Shown piece by piece: positions 14,963-20,928 of a stretch of 24,977 nt of DNA; position 1 is the stretch's first letter; the number at the start of each line of letters is the position of its first letter. The stretch spans positions 59,698 to 84,674 of the forward strand of contig CAJUAK010000009.1 in NCBI GenBank assembly GCA_910584385.1, written 5' to 3'. The notes beneath the pieces are model-generated. The model worked only from the letters and a program-made list of their open reading frames with translations. It ran no database searches and was not told the DNA's origin. Source of the stretch: an uncultured Alphaproteobacteria bacterium. Lineage in GTDB: Bacteria; Pseudomonadota; Alphaproteobacteria; RF32; CAG-239. Both the position numbers and the translations under genes were made by a program.

Positions 14963-15403
14963 ATGAAGCAAGAAACAAAAGAAGTTCTTTATTTATCGGC
15001 AATAGTGGCTTGCTCCTTTGCTTTCTTTCATCTCGGGCAGATAGCAGATAATAAATGCGCAGCAGCTATCATCGAAAAACAAAAGCTATCTAACGACAGT
15101 ATAAGCAAGGCGGCCAACGCTAAAATAAATTTTTGCATAAATAACCGTCCTTCATTAAGTAACACCGAACAAACACTTGATAAATTCCGTTTATTTAAGG
15201 AAGTCGGGTGTCCGCAGCGTCTTCTTTACGCTGAATGTGATAAGGCTTGCCGTGAAGAAATATTATCAGAGGTTAAAACAGATCTTGAATTGAATAATTG
15301 GAGCAGCTACAAAGAGGCAGATCCGGACGATTTATTCGAATTAACCGGAATAAAACCGGAAGGATTGCCGCTTCCGGACGAAGATTTTAGGCCTGAACCA
15401 TAA
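14963..15403 (+). CDS. Membrane-anchored protein co-transcribed with the repressor; candidate superinfection-exclusion protein
   Basis: This 146-residue protein has one N-terminal hydrophobic segment (about 8-25, V-L-Y-L-S-A-I-V-A-C-S-F-A-F-F) after a short charged start. It is therefore probably an anchored protein with its body outside the cytoplasm. Six cysteines lie in the body, some spaced as pairs (C-N-N, C-P-Q-R, C-D-K-A-C). The C-terminus is acidic and proline-rich. No family is recognised. It starts 3 bases after the repressor stop and ends before a strong terminator, so it should be made in the lysogen. Genes in this position often alter host surface or block related phages; that is inference only. 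Confidence 0.68.
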   Translation: MKQETKEVLYLSAIVACSFAFFHLGQIADNKCAAAIIEKQKLSNDSISKAANAKINFCINNRPSLSNTEQTLDKFRLFKEVGCPQRLLYAECDKACREEILSEVKTDLELNNWSSYKEADPDDLFELTGIKPEGLPLPDEDFRPEP

Positions 15404-15428
15404 ACAATCCACATATTTTTTGCTAAAT

Positions 15429-15452
15429 TTCCGCTTCGGCGGAATTTTTTTT
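15429..15452 (+). terminator. Terminator of the repressor operon
   Basis: TTCCGC (15429-15434) pairs perfectly with GCGGAA (15439-15444) over a UUCG tetraloop, followed by eight T residues (15445-15452). It cleanly separates repressor and membrane-protein transcription from the rightward early promoter PR just beyond. Confidence 0.93.
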
Positions 15453-15469
15453 GTCTTATAAAACCTTGT

Positions 15470-15487
15470 TTTGCCGATATTCGTAAA
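15470..15487. promoter_or_regulatory. Degenerate operator O4b
   Basis: TTTGCCGATATTCGTAAA; right half CGTAAA is good, left half TTGCCG has one mismatch. Its centre lies about 22 bases upstream of O4, so it could hold a cooperative third dimer at PR. Confidence 0.5.
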
Positions 15488-15491
15488 TTTT

Positions 15492-15510
15492 ATTCACGAT
15501 TTCCGTTAAT
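15492..15510. promoter_or_regulatory. Operator O4 (upstream of PR -35)
   Basis: ATTCACGATTTCCGTTAAT, exact copy of O2. It ends 6 bases before the PR -35. Confidence 0.82.
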
Positions 15511-15516
15511 TTATAC

Positions 15517-15545
15517 TTGACAATGATTCACGATTTCCGTAAACT
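15517..15545 (+). promoter_or_regulatory. Early-right promoter PR
   Basis: A perfect TTGACA (15517-15522) and TAAACT (15540-15545) are 17 bases apart. O5 covers the spacer and -10 and O4 lies upstream. The layout and about 36 bases of sequence mirror PL almost exactly. It should drive the whole recombination operon from 15589. Confidence 0.82.
15526..15544. promoter_or_regulatory. Operator O5 (over PR)
   Basis: ATTCACGATTTCCGTAAAC; halves TTCACG and CGTAAA. It overlaps the PR spacer and -10, a direct repression position. Confidence 0.82.
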
Positions 15546-15588
15546 GTCATTGTAAAAAGAATTTAACTTTTATTAAAGGTGGCGAAAA

Positions 15589-16023
15589 ATGAATATTGAA
15601 ACACAAAAACGTTATGCGAAAGCAATGCAACACTTTATTAACGAGGTGGAAAACGCGATTGAAGACAAAATCCCTGAATGGTTGAACGAGAATCCTTATT
15701 GGGAATTTGACGACGAAGACGAGAACGGACACCGCATTTTCCGTTGTCCGCCGACACGATCAAAAGACGCTCGCGAAGCATTATCCGAAGAATTTGTTTC
15801 TTCCGGAGAAGACGTTGAACATAAAAATTGCGTTTATTTCTTTGAATTTGTCATTAACGAACTTTACGGATTCCCGATGAGTAAAAAAAATCCTTATCGC
15901 GAACAACCGATTGAGGAAACAAAAGACGACGTACTTCCGTTAACGGCAGAAGAAAAGGCGATCGCGGCTATAAACAAAGGAACGGCGAATTTCATTAACG
16001 AATTATGCGGAGTATTAAAATGA
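15589..16023 (+). CDS. Hypothetical early protein, first gene after PR
   Basis: This 144-residue, acidic soluble protein has a helical N-terminus (K-R-Y-A-K-A-M-Q-H-F-I-N-E-V-E-N-A), a D/E-rich patch (W-E-F-D-D-E-D-E-N-G, about 38-47) and a C-terminal helix rich in A and I. The R-C-P-P-T-R-S-K-D-A-R-E-A-L region at about 52-66 has no motif known to me. AAAGGTGGCG precedes the ATG at 15589. As the first gene of the early-right transcript it will be made earliest and most, the place where phages often put anti-restriction or host-takeover proteins. No evidence beyond position supports such a role. Its TGA overlaps the next ATG. Confidence 0.6.
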   Translation: MNIETQKRYAKAMQHFINEVENAIEDKIPEWLNENPYWEFDDEDENGHRIFRCPPTRSKDAREALSEEFVSSGEDVEHKNCVYFFEFVINELYGFPMSKKNPYREQPIEETKDDVLPLTAEEKAIAAINKGTANFINELCGVLK

Positions 16024-16187
16024 TTAGATCCTTCTTTTTGAGTTTTTTTATGACGTTGTCGGTCATTTTTACAGCTCACAATATCGTCGAATATAACAAG
16101 AGTTTTGACAACTGTGTTAAATATTTAGAGCAGATCAAAGCCGCGAAAGTCTATTTTGAACAAAATATTGCACACAAAAGTTTTTAA
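16020..16187 (+). CDS. Small single-span membrane protein
   Basis: This 55-residue protein starts at the ATG at 16020, which overlaps the previous stop as ATGA, with GGAG about 9 bases upstream. Residues 4-24 (S-F-F-L-S-F-F-M-T-L-S-V-I-F-T-A) form one hydrophobic segment. The rest is a short amphipathic tail with one Cys. The frame also has an upstream ATG at 16005, but this lacks a ribosome-binding site and would extend the overlap. Function unknown. Tight coupling to the gene before it suggests the two are made together. Confidence 0.55.
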   Translation: MIRSFFLSFFMTLSVIFTAHNIVEYNKSFDNCVKYLEQIKAAKVYFEQNIAHKSF

Positions 16188-16199
16188 CGGAGATGTCTT

Positions 16200-17003
16200 A
16201 TGAGTAAAGAAATTTTTGATAAATACGTTGCAGATTTAAAAACAAAGCAAAAACGCAACAAGCAAACCGGAAAATTTGAGTTAGTCAATCCTTGGGCGGC
16301 ACAAAAACCGGCCGAATGGTTTGTTGATTGTTGGAATAAAATCGTTGCTTCCGGTTTACAGTTCGACGGAAAACACATTACTTTGAACGAAAACGGCGTG
16401 TCTTATGATTATGTCGCTTATAAAAACAAAATGTTTTTGACTTATCCGGAAAGCAAAATCGACGACGGCCTTGTCTATAAAGGCGACGACTTCTCTTTTG
16501 AAAAGGAAAACGGTGTTGTCAACTATCATCACAAGCTTGCCGATCCTTTCGGACACAAGGAAGATGACATCGTCGGCGGCTATTGTGTTATTAAAAACCG
16601 CCGCGGCGAATTTATAACAACCTTATCGCGCGGCGAAATCAACAAAGCGCAACGCGTTGCTAAAACTCAATCAATATGGCAAGCGTGGTTTGCTGAAATG
16701 TGCAAAAAGACGATCATTAAAAAGGCCGTAAAATTCCACTTCGACGATATTTATTCCGAAATGGAAGAAGAAGACAATAAAAATTATGACCTTGACAAGG
16801 TTTTGCCGCCGGCCGACGAACTGCCGGAAGCCGTTATCAATGCCATAAATGCGGCCGAAGATATGAAGGCCTTAACGGCAATTTTCAACCGCGAATATAA
16901 AAACTTTGAATCCGCCGCCATGAAAGAACAGTTTACAAAATGCTGTACCGCGCGGAAGTTGGAACTTCAAGCTATGAAAGGAAAAGACAATGCAAATTCA
17001 TAA
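16200..17003 (+). CDS. recT: RecT family single-strand annealing protein
   Basis: This 267-residue protein matches the RecT length (about 270). It has the recognisable core K-I-V-A-S-G-L-Q-F-D-G-K-H-I (about 43-56), Y-K-N-K-M-F-L-T-Y-P near 76-85, and G-G-Y-C-V-I-K-N-R-R-G-E with T-L-S-R-G-E-I-N-K-A-Q-R-V-A (about 125-155). The conserved W-x-x-W-F-A-E-M-C-K-K-T-I-I-K-K-A-V-K region follows (about 160-180). RecT-type proteins bind single strands and anneal them with a partner exonuclease, here encoded next and overlapping by 14 bases. The C-terminus (after about 205) is acidic and variable as usual. A GGAG site precedes the ATG at 16200. Confidence 0.94.
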   Translation: MSKEIFDKYVADLKTKQKRNKQTGKFELVNPWAAQKPAEWFVDCWNKIVASGLQFDGKHITLNENGVSYDYVAYKNKMFLTYPESKIDDGLVYKGDDFSFEKENGVVNYHHKLADPFGHKEDDIVGGYCVIKNRRGEFITTLSRGEINKAQRVAKTQSIWQAWFAEMCKKTIIKKAVKFHFDDIYSEMEEEDNKNYDLDKVLPPADELPEAVINAINAAEDMKALTAIFNREYKNFESAAMKEQFTKCCTARKLELQAMKGKDNANS

Positions 17004-17601
17004 TTTTGAACAACATTCCGAAGAATGGTATTCTATCCGCTGCGGCCGCTTTACCGCAAGCAAGGCAGATACAATCGCCGTTGCCGGTACGGGACTTGAA
17101 ACATTGTGTTTTAACATTGTGGCCGAAAAATTAACCGGCCGCAAAGAAGAAACGTTTAAATCGGCAGCAATGGAGCAAGGAAACGAGCTTGAAGCCGTCG
17201 CGCGCACTCTTTTTGAAATGAAAACCGGTTACACCGTGGAAGAAGTAGGCTTCGTTGAGATTGACGACTTGGAAGGATCTTCGCCTGACGGTTTAATTCA
17301 CATCGGCGACGAGTTGACAGGTGTTGAATTTAAATGTCCGCAAGACAACACCTTCGCAAAGCTTCTGTTTGATCGCAAAATCAAGCCGGAATATTATGCA
17401 CAAATGCAAATGCAAATGCGCCACACCGGCGCGAACCGGTGGTTTTATTGCGTGTATAATCCGCACTTTTCCGAAGAAATGGTTATTATTGAAGTCGCTA
17501 GGGACGAAGCTTTTCAAGAAAAGTTAGGAAAAGGATTGGCAAAAGGCCGCGCGCGTGTCGTTGAGATTTTGGAAACAATCAAAGGAAATGCAAATGTCTA
17601 A
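16990..17601 (+). CDS. YqaJ-type (lambda exonuclease family) recombination exonuclease
   Basis: This 203-residue protein is the exonuclease partner of RecT. The N-terminus H-S-E-E-W-Y-S-I-R-C-G-R-F-T-A-S-K-A-D (about 7-25) is the YqaJ signature. Nuclease residues are visible as E in Q-G-N-E-L-E, D in S-P-D-G (about 99) and E-x-K in V-E-F-K-C-P-Q (about 113-119). Such enzymes digest the 5' strand of double-stranded ends to give 3' tails for RecT loading. AAAGGAAAAG lies before the ATG at 16990, inside the end of recT, so the two are translationally coupled. Length and motif order fit the family well. Confidence 0.93.
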   Translation: MQIHNFEQHSEEWYSIRCGRFTASKADTIAVAGTGLETLCFNIVAEKLTGRKEETFKSAAMEQGNELEAVARTLFEMKTGYTVEEVGFVEIDDLEGSSPDGLIHIGDELTGVEFKCPQDNTFAKLLFDRKIKPEYYAQMQMQMRHTGANRWFYCVYNPHFSEEMVIIEVARDEAFQEKLGKGLAKGRARVVEILETIKGNANV

Positions 17602-17998
17602 ACTAACGATATTAAATGTTTCGGATTGGGCGCGTTTTGTTGAAGCAACAAATGCAAAGCTTCGTAAAAAGTTCAAGGCTTTTGAAATTGAAACGAAGGA
17701 CATTAAAGATATGGTTAGCCGCAAACAACAAAGTTATATTTTCGGCTGCGTTTATCCGAGATTAAAACAAGCATTGCTTTCGTCCGGTTACGAAATCCAA
17801 AACATTTCTGACGATCAATTCGATTATTTTATGCGTGGAATGTTTTATTTTGACATCGTTAAGACGTCCAAAGGAGAAACGAAAATCCCGCGCCGCCTAT
17901 GTTTTGAAAAAGGCTATAAAGACGAAGTTTCAAAATACATCGACGATCTTTTACACTTTGCCGCAAAATTAGGCTGCTATATTCCCTCACAATTTTAA
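17594..17998 (+). CDS. NinB/Orf-like recombination-associated protein
   Basis: This 134-residue protein follows the exonuclease gene, overlapping it by 8 bases. The AAAGGAAA site at about 17579 fits the ATG at 17594; the ATG at 17588 is too close to it. The part from about 45 (S-R-K-Q-Q-S-Y-I-F-G-C-V-Y-P-R-L-K-Q-A-L) to the end (Y-I-D-D-L-L-H-F-A-A-K-L-G-C-Y-I-P) follows the pattern of NinB/Orf-type proteins: a Q-N-like motif, a compact W/F-rich middle, a conserved basic F-x-K-G loop and a helical C-terminus ending I-P. Orf proteins bind SSB-coated DNA and help recombinases load. The match is by pattern, so treat it as tentative. Confidence 0.55.
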   Translation: MSKLTILNVSDWARFVEATNAKLRKKFKAFEIETKDIKDMVSRKQQSYIFGCVYPRLKQALLSSGYEIQNISDDQFDYFMRGMFYFDIVKTSKGETKIPRRLCFEKGYKDEVSKYIDDLLHFAAKLGCYIPSQF

Positions 17999-18017
17999 CT
18001 TAAAGAAAGGTAAATAA

Positions 18018-18452
18018 ATGTCATTAAATAGGGCAACACTTATCGGAAGACTTGGACAAGATCCGGAAATCAGAACGAACAGTAATGGCGTAAAGTTCGC
18101 AACTTTCACGGTGGCAACTTCTGAAACTTGGAAAGACAAGCAAACAGGAGAAAAGAAAGAGCAGACAGACTGGCACCGCATTATTGTTTCAAGCGAAGGC
18201 TTAACAGATGTTTGCGAAAAATATATTCGAAAAGGTACGCAGATTTTAGCAGAAGGCCGTATTCGGACGCGCAAATATACGGGACAAGACGGCGTCGAAC
18301 GCTATGTTACCGAAATCGTTTTGGGCGGCAGAAATTCAACGTTGCAAATTCTTGACCGCAAGGAAGGGGTAAACAGCACGGAAGCAGCAGAAGCCGAACC
18401 GGCCGAAGATCCTGCACCGGCCGGAAACTTTGACGACGATATACCGTTTTAA
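18018..18452 (+). CDS. ssb: Single-stranded DNA-binding protein
   Basis: This 144-residue protein has the full SSB OB-fold signature. The N-terminus is N-R-A-T-L-I-G-R-L-G-Q-D-P-E-I-R (about 4-19), followed by F-A-T-F-T-V-A-T-S-E-T-W (about 27-38), D-W-H-R-I-I-V-S (about 51-58) and Y-I-R-K-G-T-Q-I-L-A-E-G-R-I-R-T-R (about 69-85). An acidic A/E/P-rich linker leads to the conserved protein-binding tip DDDIPF at 139-144. It should coat single-stranded DNA during phage replication and recruit partners through the tip. AAAGAAAGG lies before the ATG. It fits directly with RecT, the exonuclease and the NinB-like gene. Confidence 0.96.
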   Translation: MSLNRATLIGRLGQDPEIRTNSNGVKFATFTVATSETWKDKQTGEKKEQTDWHRIIVSSEGLTDVCEKYIRKGTQILAEGRIRTRKYTGQDGVERYVTEIVLGGRNSTLQILDRKEGVNSTEAAEAEPAEDPAPAGNFDDDIPF

Positions 18453-18476
18453 TTTTTTTGACGAAAGGAAAAGACA

Positions 18477-18758
18477 ATGGATATGGCAACACCTGAAAGC
18501 ACAGTAAACGAAGCAAAAACGTCCGTCGGTGGTATTGACAGCAGCCGCCTGCGTTCGCTGATTGAGCGGATCGAACGCTTGGAAGAAGAAAAAAAAGGTA
18601 TTTCGCTTGATATTCGCGACATATTCGCCGAAGCGAAGGCGATCGGCTTTGACGTTAAGATTATGCGTGCCGTCATTAAGCTGCGCAAAATGGACGCTTC
18701 CGATCGCGACGAACAAGAATATTTGCTAGAAACATATAGAAAAGCATTGGATGTTTAG
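18477..18758 (+). CDS. GapR-like (DUF2312) DNA-binding protein
   Basis: This 93-residue protein carries the DUF2312/GapR core: L-R-S-L-I-E-R-I-E-R-L-E-E-E-K (about 23-37), then D-I-R-D-I-F-A-E-A-K-A-I-G-F-D (about 43-57), then R-A-V-I-K-L-R-K-M (about 63-71). GapR is an alphaproteobacterial nucleoid protein that clamps overtwisted DNA ahead of forks and helps topoisomerases. Here a phage copy sits in the recombination/replication operon next to ssb. The first 20 residues are a variable tail. AAAGGAAAAG precedes the ATG at 18477. The gene is one of the best pointers to an alphaproteobacterial host. Confidence 0.88.
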   Translation: MDMATPESTVNEAKTSVGGIDSSRLRSLIERIERLEEEKKGISLDIRDIFAEAKAIGFDVKIMRAVIKLRKMDASDRDEQEYLLETYRKALDV

Positions 18759-18760
18759 AA

Positions 18761-19459
18761 ATGAATAAAAGCGACATTATCGAAAAAATAAAGAAATTGC
18801 TTGAAATTAACCGTTCAAACGGTGCAACCGAAGCAGAGGAAGCCGCGGCCATGGAGCGCGCAAACGTTCTTATGACAAAATACCAAATAGAGGAATTTCA
18901 ACTGCAAGGAGCAATTAAAAGCAAGAACACAGAGAAAGAGGAAACCTTAACGGATAATTCTTTTTCGTTTTCACAATTTCGTTGTGCTGTTGCCGAGTTC
19001 TTTGGGGTATTGTCGCTTTATTCTTCAACAACATATAGTTTTTACGGAGCTTCTGACAATGTGGATCTTGCTTTAACAATGGTTAAGCGCGGTATGACTT
19101 CGCTGTCTTTGGGATATACAGATTATATTTGTTCTGACGAATACCGGAAAAACCGCCGCAGCGCGTCGCGTTTAGATGTTCGCAAGTCGTTTGCTGACGG
19201 CTTTTATATAAAAATAGCCAAGCGGCTCGAAGATCTTGTTGAGCAGCGCAAAGCAGAAACAAAGAAGGCGACTGGAACGGATCTTGTTGTTTTGAATAAT
19301 GAAAACTTGGAAAATGCTTTTAATGAGGATTTTAATACGACGCTTAAAACAGGACGTGCAAGAATGCCGCGAAATTTTGATCCAGCTTCTTTTGTGGCCG
19401 GAACGCAAAAAGAAAAAGAATTTCGTATTTTGGACGAGGTGGAAAATGGTAACGATTAG
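18761..19459 (+). CDS. DUF2786 family protein
   Basis: This 232-residue protein has an N-terminal DUF2786 domain (about 4-45: I-I-E-K-I-K-K-L-L-E-I-N, then A-T-E-A-E-E-A-A-A-M-E-R-A and M-T-K-Y-Q-I), a small helical unit of unknown function common in phages and plasmids. A second part (about 65-180) contains a compact alpha/beta segment and a basic R-K-N-R-R-S-A-S-R patch. The C-terminus is polar. It starts 2 bases after the GapR-like gene with only a weak ribosome-binding site, so translation is probably coupled. Function unknown; its neighbours suggest DNA metabolism. Confidence 0.75.
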   Translation: MNKSDIIEKIKKLLEINRSNGATEAEEAAAMERANVLMTKYQIEEFQLQGAIKSKNTEKEETLTDNSFSFSQFRCAVAEFFGVLSLYSSTTYSFYGASDNVDLALTMVKRGMTSLSLGYTDYICSDEYRKNRRSASRLDVRKSFADGFYIKIAKRLEDLVEQRKAETKKATGTDLVVLNNENLENAFNEDFNTTLKTGRARMPRNFDPASFVAGTQKEKEFRILDEVENGND

Positions 19460-19655
19460 CGAACAAATAAAAGGCGTTAGACGTGAAATTGATTATCGCA
19501 AGCGTCTTTATCCGAAGTGGGTGGCCGAAGGCCGCATGACGCAGCAGGAAGCTAACTATCAAATTGAGCTTATGGAATACGTCTTAAACACGCTGCAAGC
19601 TGTTCTTGACTTTGAACGCGGCTTCATAGCTAAAAATCAAAAACTTTTTATGTAA
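19446..19655 (+). CDS. Small conserved helical phage protein (69 residues)
   Basis: The ATG at 19446 has GAGGTGG just upstream and overlaps the previous gene by 14 bases. The product is entirely helical and charged: I-S-E-Q-I-K-G-V-R-R-E-I (3-14), then R-L-Y-P-K-W-V-A-E-G-R-M-T-Q-Q-E-A (about 19-35) and a final helix with L-N-T-L-Q-A-V. Proteins with the same R/K-x-x-x-Y-P-x-W-V-x-x-G-x-x-x motif are frequent in phages of Alphaproteobacteria (from memory); their role is unknown. A longer frame from 19299 exists but lies wholly inside the previous gene and is not supported. Confidence 0.7.
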   Translation: MVTISEQIKGVRREIDYRKRLYPKWVAEGRMTQQEANYQIELMEYVLNTLQAVLDFERGFIAKNQKLFM

Positions 19656-19776
19656 AGTTCCCATTTAGTTCGCGCTTGCAAAATGGTGTAGCTAATAAGC
19701 GCGTCCGTGAAGTTTTGCCGTTCTGCTCGGGTTAAGTAAGTAAAAAAACGGCAAATGTAATTAGAAAGGTGGTAAA
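19656..19776 (+). other. Structured 121-base gap in the early-right operon
   Basis: No gene is visible. Two perfect inverted repeats lie in tandem: CGCGCTT (19671-19677) with AAGCGCG (19697-19703), and TTTGCCGTT (19714-19722) with AACGGCAAA (19747-19755). Neither is followed by a T-run, so they are not simple terminators. AGAAAGGTGG (about 19763) then serves the next gene. The gap could be an RNA processing site, structured leader or small RNA; nothing decides between these. Confidence 0.5.
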
Positions 19777-20154
19777 ATGAATGATAATACGCTGAAACTT
19801 GTCTTGACCGACCATTGGTTTGAGGAAATTAAATCCGGCCGGAAAACTCACGAATACCGTGAATGTAAATGGTATTGGATTAAAAAAATCGTTATGGGTG
19901 CTACCGATAGAAAAGATATTTACGATTGGATCACTGGAAATTCTGATTTTGAAGACCTGCCAAGAGATTTAAACGAATTGCCGTTTGGTTTCATGTATGG
20001 ATTTACTAAGGTCGAATTTCAAAAAGCGTATAGAAAAAACGCCGAAAAAATGCTTTTTTTTGTTAGAGATGTTTATATTCGCCACGGTAAAGACACAGAC
20101 TTGAAAATTGATAAATGGGTTTTCGATATTGAGTTAGGAAGGAGATTAAGCTAA
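19777..20154 (+). CDS. ASCH-like domain protein
   Basis: This 125-residue protein begins with the ASCH-type pattern L-K-L-V-L-T-D-H-W-F-E-E-I-K-S-G-R-K-T-H-E-Y-R-E (about 6-29) that opens this beta-barrel family: a hydrophobic strand, a helix with x-I-K-x-G-x-K-T, then E-Y-R. Around 65-80 a F-G-F-M-Y-G-F stretch forms the next strand. ASCH domains resemble PUA folds and are thought to bind RNA or modified nucleotides; phage copies are common beside nucleotide-metabolism genes. Here dut follows with a 1-base overlap (TAATG). AGAAAGGTGG gives a strong ribosome-binding site. The role in the phage is unknown. Confidence 0.78.
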   Translation: MNDNTLKLVLTDHWFEEIKSGRKTHEYRECKWYWIKKIVMGATDRKDIYDWITGNSDFEDLPRDLNELPFGFMYGFTKVEFQKAYRKNAEKMLFFVRDVYIRHGKDTDLKIDKWVFDIELGRRLS

Positions 20155-20600
20155 TGAAGTTAAAAGTTAAATATTTATTTCCAAACATACCGGAGCTTAT
20201 CAGTCAAGAGGGCGACAGCGGTTTTGATCTACGCGCAGCCATAGACGAGCCGAAGAAAATTCTTCCTTTTGGCCGTGCGACAATACCGACCGGCGTCGCT
20301 GTGGAGTTCTTTAATCAAAGTTACGCGCCTTCTTGTTCGGCAGAATTACAAGTTCGGCCGCGTTCCGGATTAACTACGCGCGGAATTGTTGCGCAATTCG
20401 GGACGATTGACCTTTCTTATCGTGGCGAAATATCAATTACAATCTTCAATTTTAGCAGCGAAGAAATAACGATTGGGCCGCTTGATCGTATCGCGCAGCT
20501 TGTTGTTTGTCCGATATTTAAGCCGATAATTGAAACAACAAAACAATTAACCCCGACCAAAAGAGGAAGCAAGGGCTTCGGATCAACCGGTACAAAATAA
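20154..20600 (+). CDS. dut: dUTPase (dUTP diphosphatase)
   Basis: This 148-residue trimeric-type dUTPase has all five motifs: DSGFDLRA at 21-28, RPRSGLT at 68-74, G-T-I-D-x-x-Y-R-G-E at 83-92 with the catalytic aspartate at 86, D-R-I-A-Q-L-V near 112-118, and the C-terminal arm RGSKGFGSTG at 137-146. It hydrolyses dUTP to dUMP and pyrophosphate, keeping uracil out of phage DNA. It overlaps the ASCH-like gene by one base and ends 15 bases before the integrase operator, so it closes the early-right operon. Length is standard for the family. Confidence 0.96.
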   Translation: MKLKVKYLFPNIPELISQEGDSGFDLRAAIDEPKKILPFGRATIPTGVAVEFFNQSYAPSCSAELQVRPRSGLTTRGIVAQFGTIDLSYRGEISITIFNFSSEEITIGPLDRIAQLVVCPIFKPIIETTKQLTPTKRGSKGFGSTGTK

Positions 20601-20609
20601 ACTTTAAAC

Positions 20610-20638
20610 TTGAAAATTTACGAAAATCGTTATAAAAA
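20610..20638 (+). promoter_or_regulatory. Candidate integrase-operon promoter with operator O6
   Basis: TTTACGAAAATCGTTAT (20617-20633; halves TTTACG and CGTTAT) closely matches the switch operators. TTGAAA (20610-20615) lies before it and TATAAA (20631-20636) at its right edge, spacing 15, or TAAAAA at 17. Repressor here would shut the recombinase transcript in the lysogen. Promoter strength is uncertain because spacing is off optimum. Confidence 0.6.
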
Positions 20639-20928
20639 TGAAAGCACTTGAAGAAGACATACAGAATTTAATAGGGAAGCCCGTCGCGTTGGACGAGTTG
20701 GCCGAAATGTCGCGTATGTTCACGGGTGCAATGAAGTGTTTAATGGTTTGTATAACGGAAGCAAGGAATGAAGGCGGTAATATTAACGAGGGTATCAACA
20801 AGGGAACAGGAAGAAGGACACAGCCTTCCTGCTCAAAATACACGCCTTTTAGACTATGCGAAGCGCAAACAATTAGAGGTTATCAAAACATTTCAGATTA
20901 TAGAGAGTTCAACGCGCGGCAAGCGTAA
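20638..20928 (+). CDS. Small ORF before the integrase; candidate recombination directionality factor
   Basis: This 96-residue frame opens directly after operator O6. Residues 1-45 look like a genuine helical protein (L-E-E-D-I-Q-N-L-I-G-K-P-V-A-L-D-E-L-A-E-M). The remainder lies in the overlap with the recombinase (161 bases, other frame) and has a less protein-like composition. No ribosome-binding site is visible at 20638; ATGs at 20707 and 20716 are other options. If real, it may be a small partner of the recombinase, such as a directionality factor. The call rests on position only, and it may be a non-coding leader. Confidence 0.4.
   Translation: MKALEEDIQNLIGKPVALDELAEMSRMFTGAMKCLMVCITEARNEGGNINEGINKGTGRRTQPSCSKYTPFRLCEAQTIRGYQNISDYREFNARQA

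Noticed and set aside
16005..16019. Earlier ATG for the small membrane protein
   Set aside because: No ribosome-binding site, whereas the ATG at 16020 overlaps the previous stop and has GGAG correctly spaced.
20638..20928. Frameshifted N-terminal part of the recombinase
   Set aside because: The recombinase already has its full catalytic N-terminus from 20768 with S10, so the upstream frame is not a missing piece.
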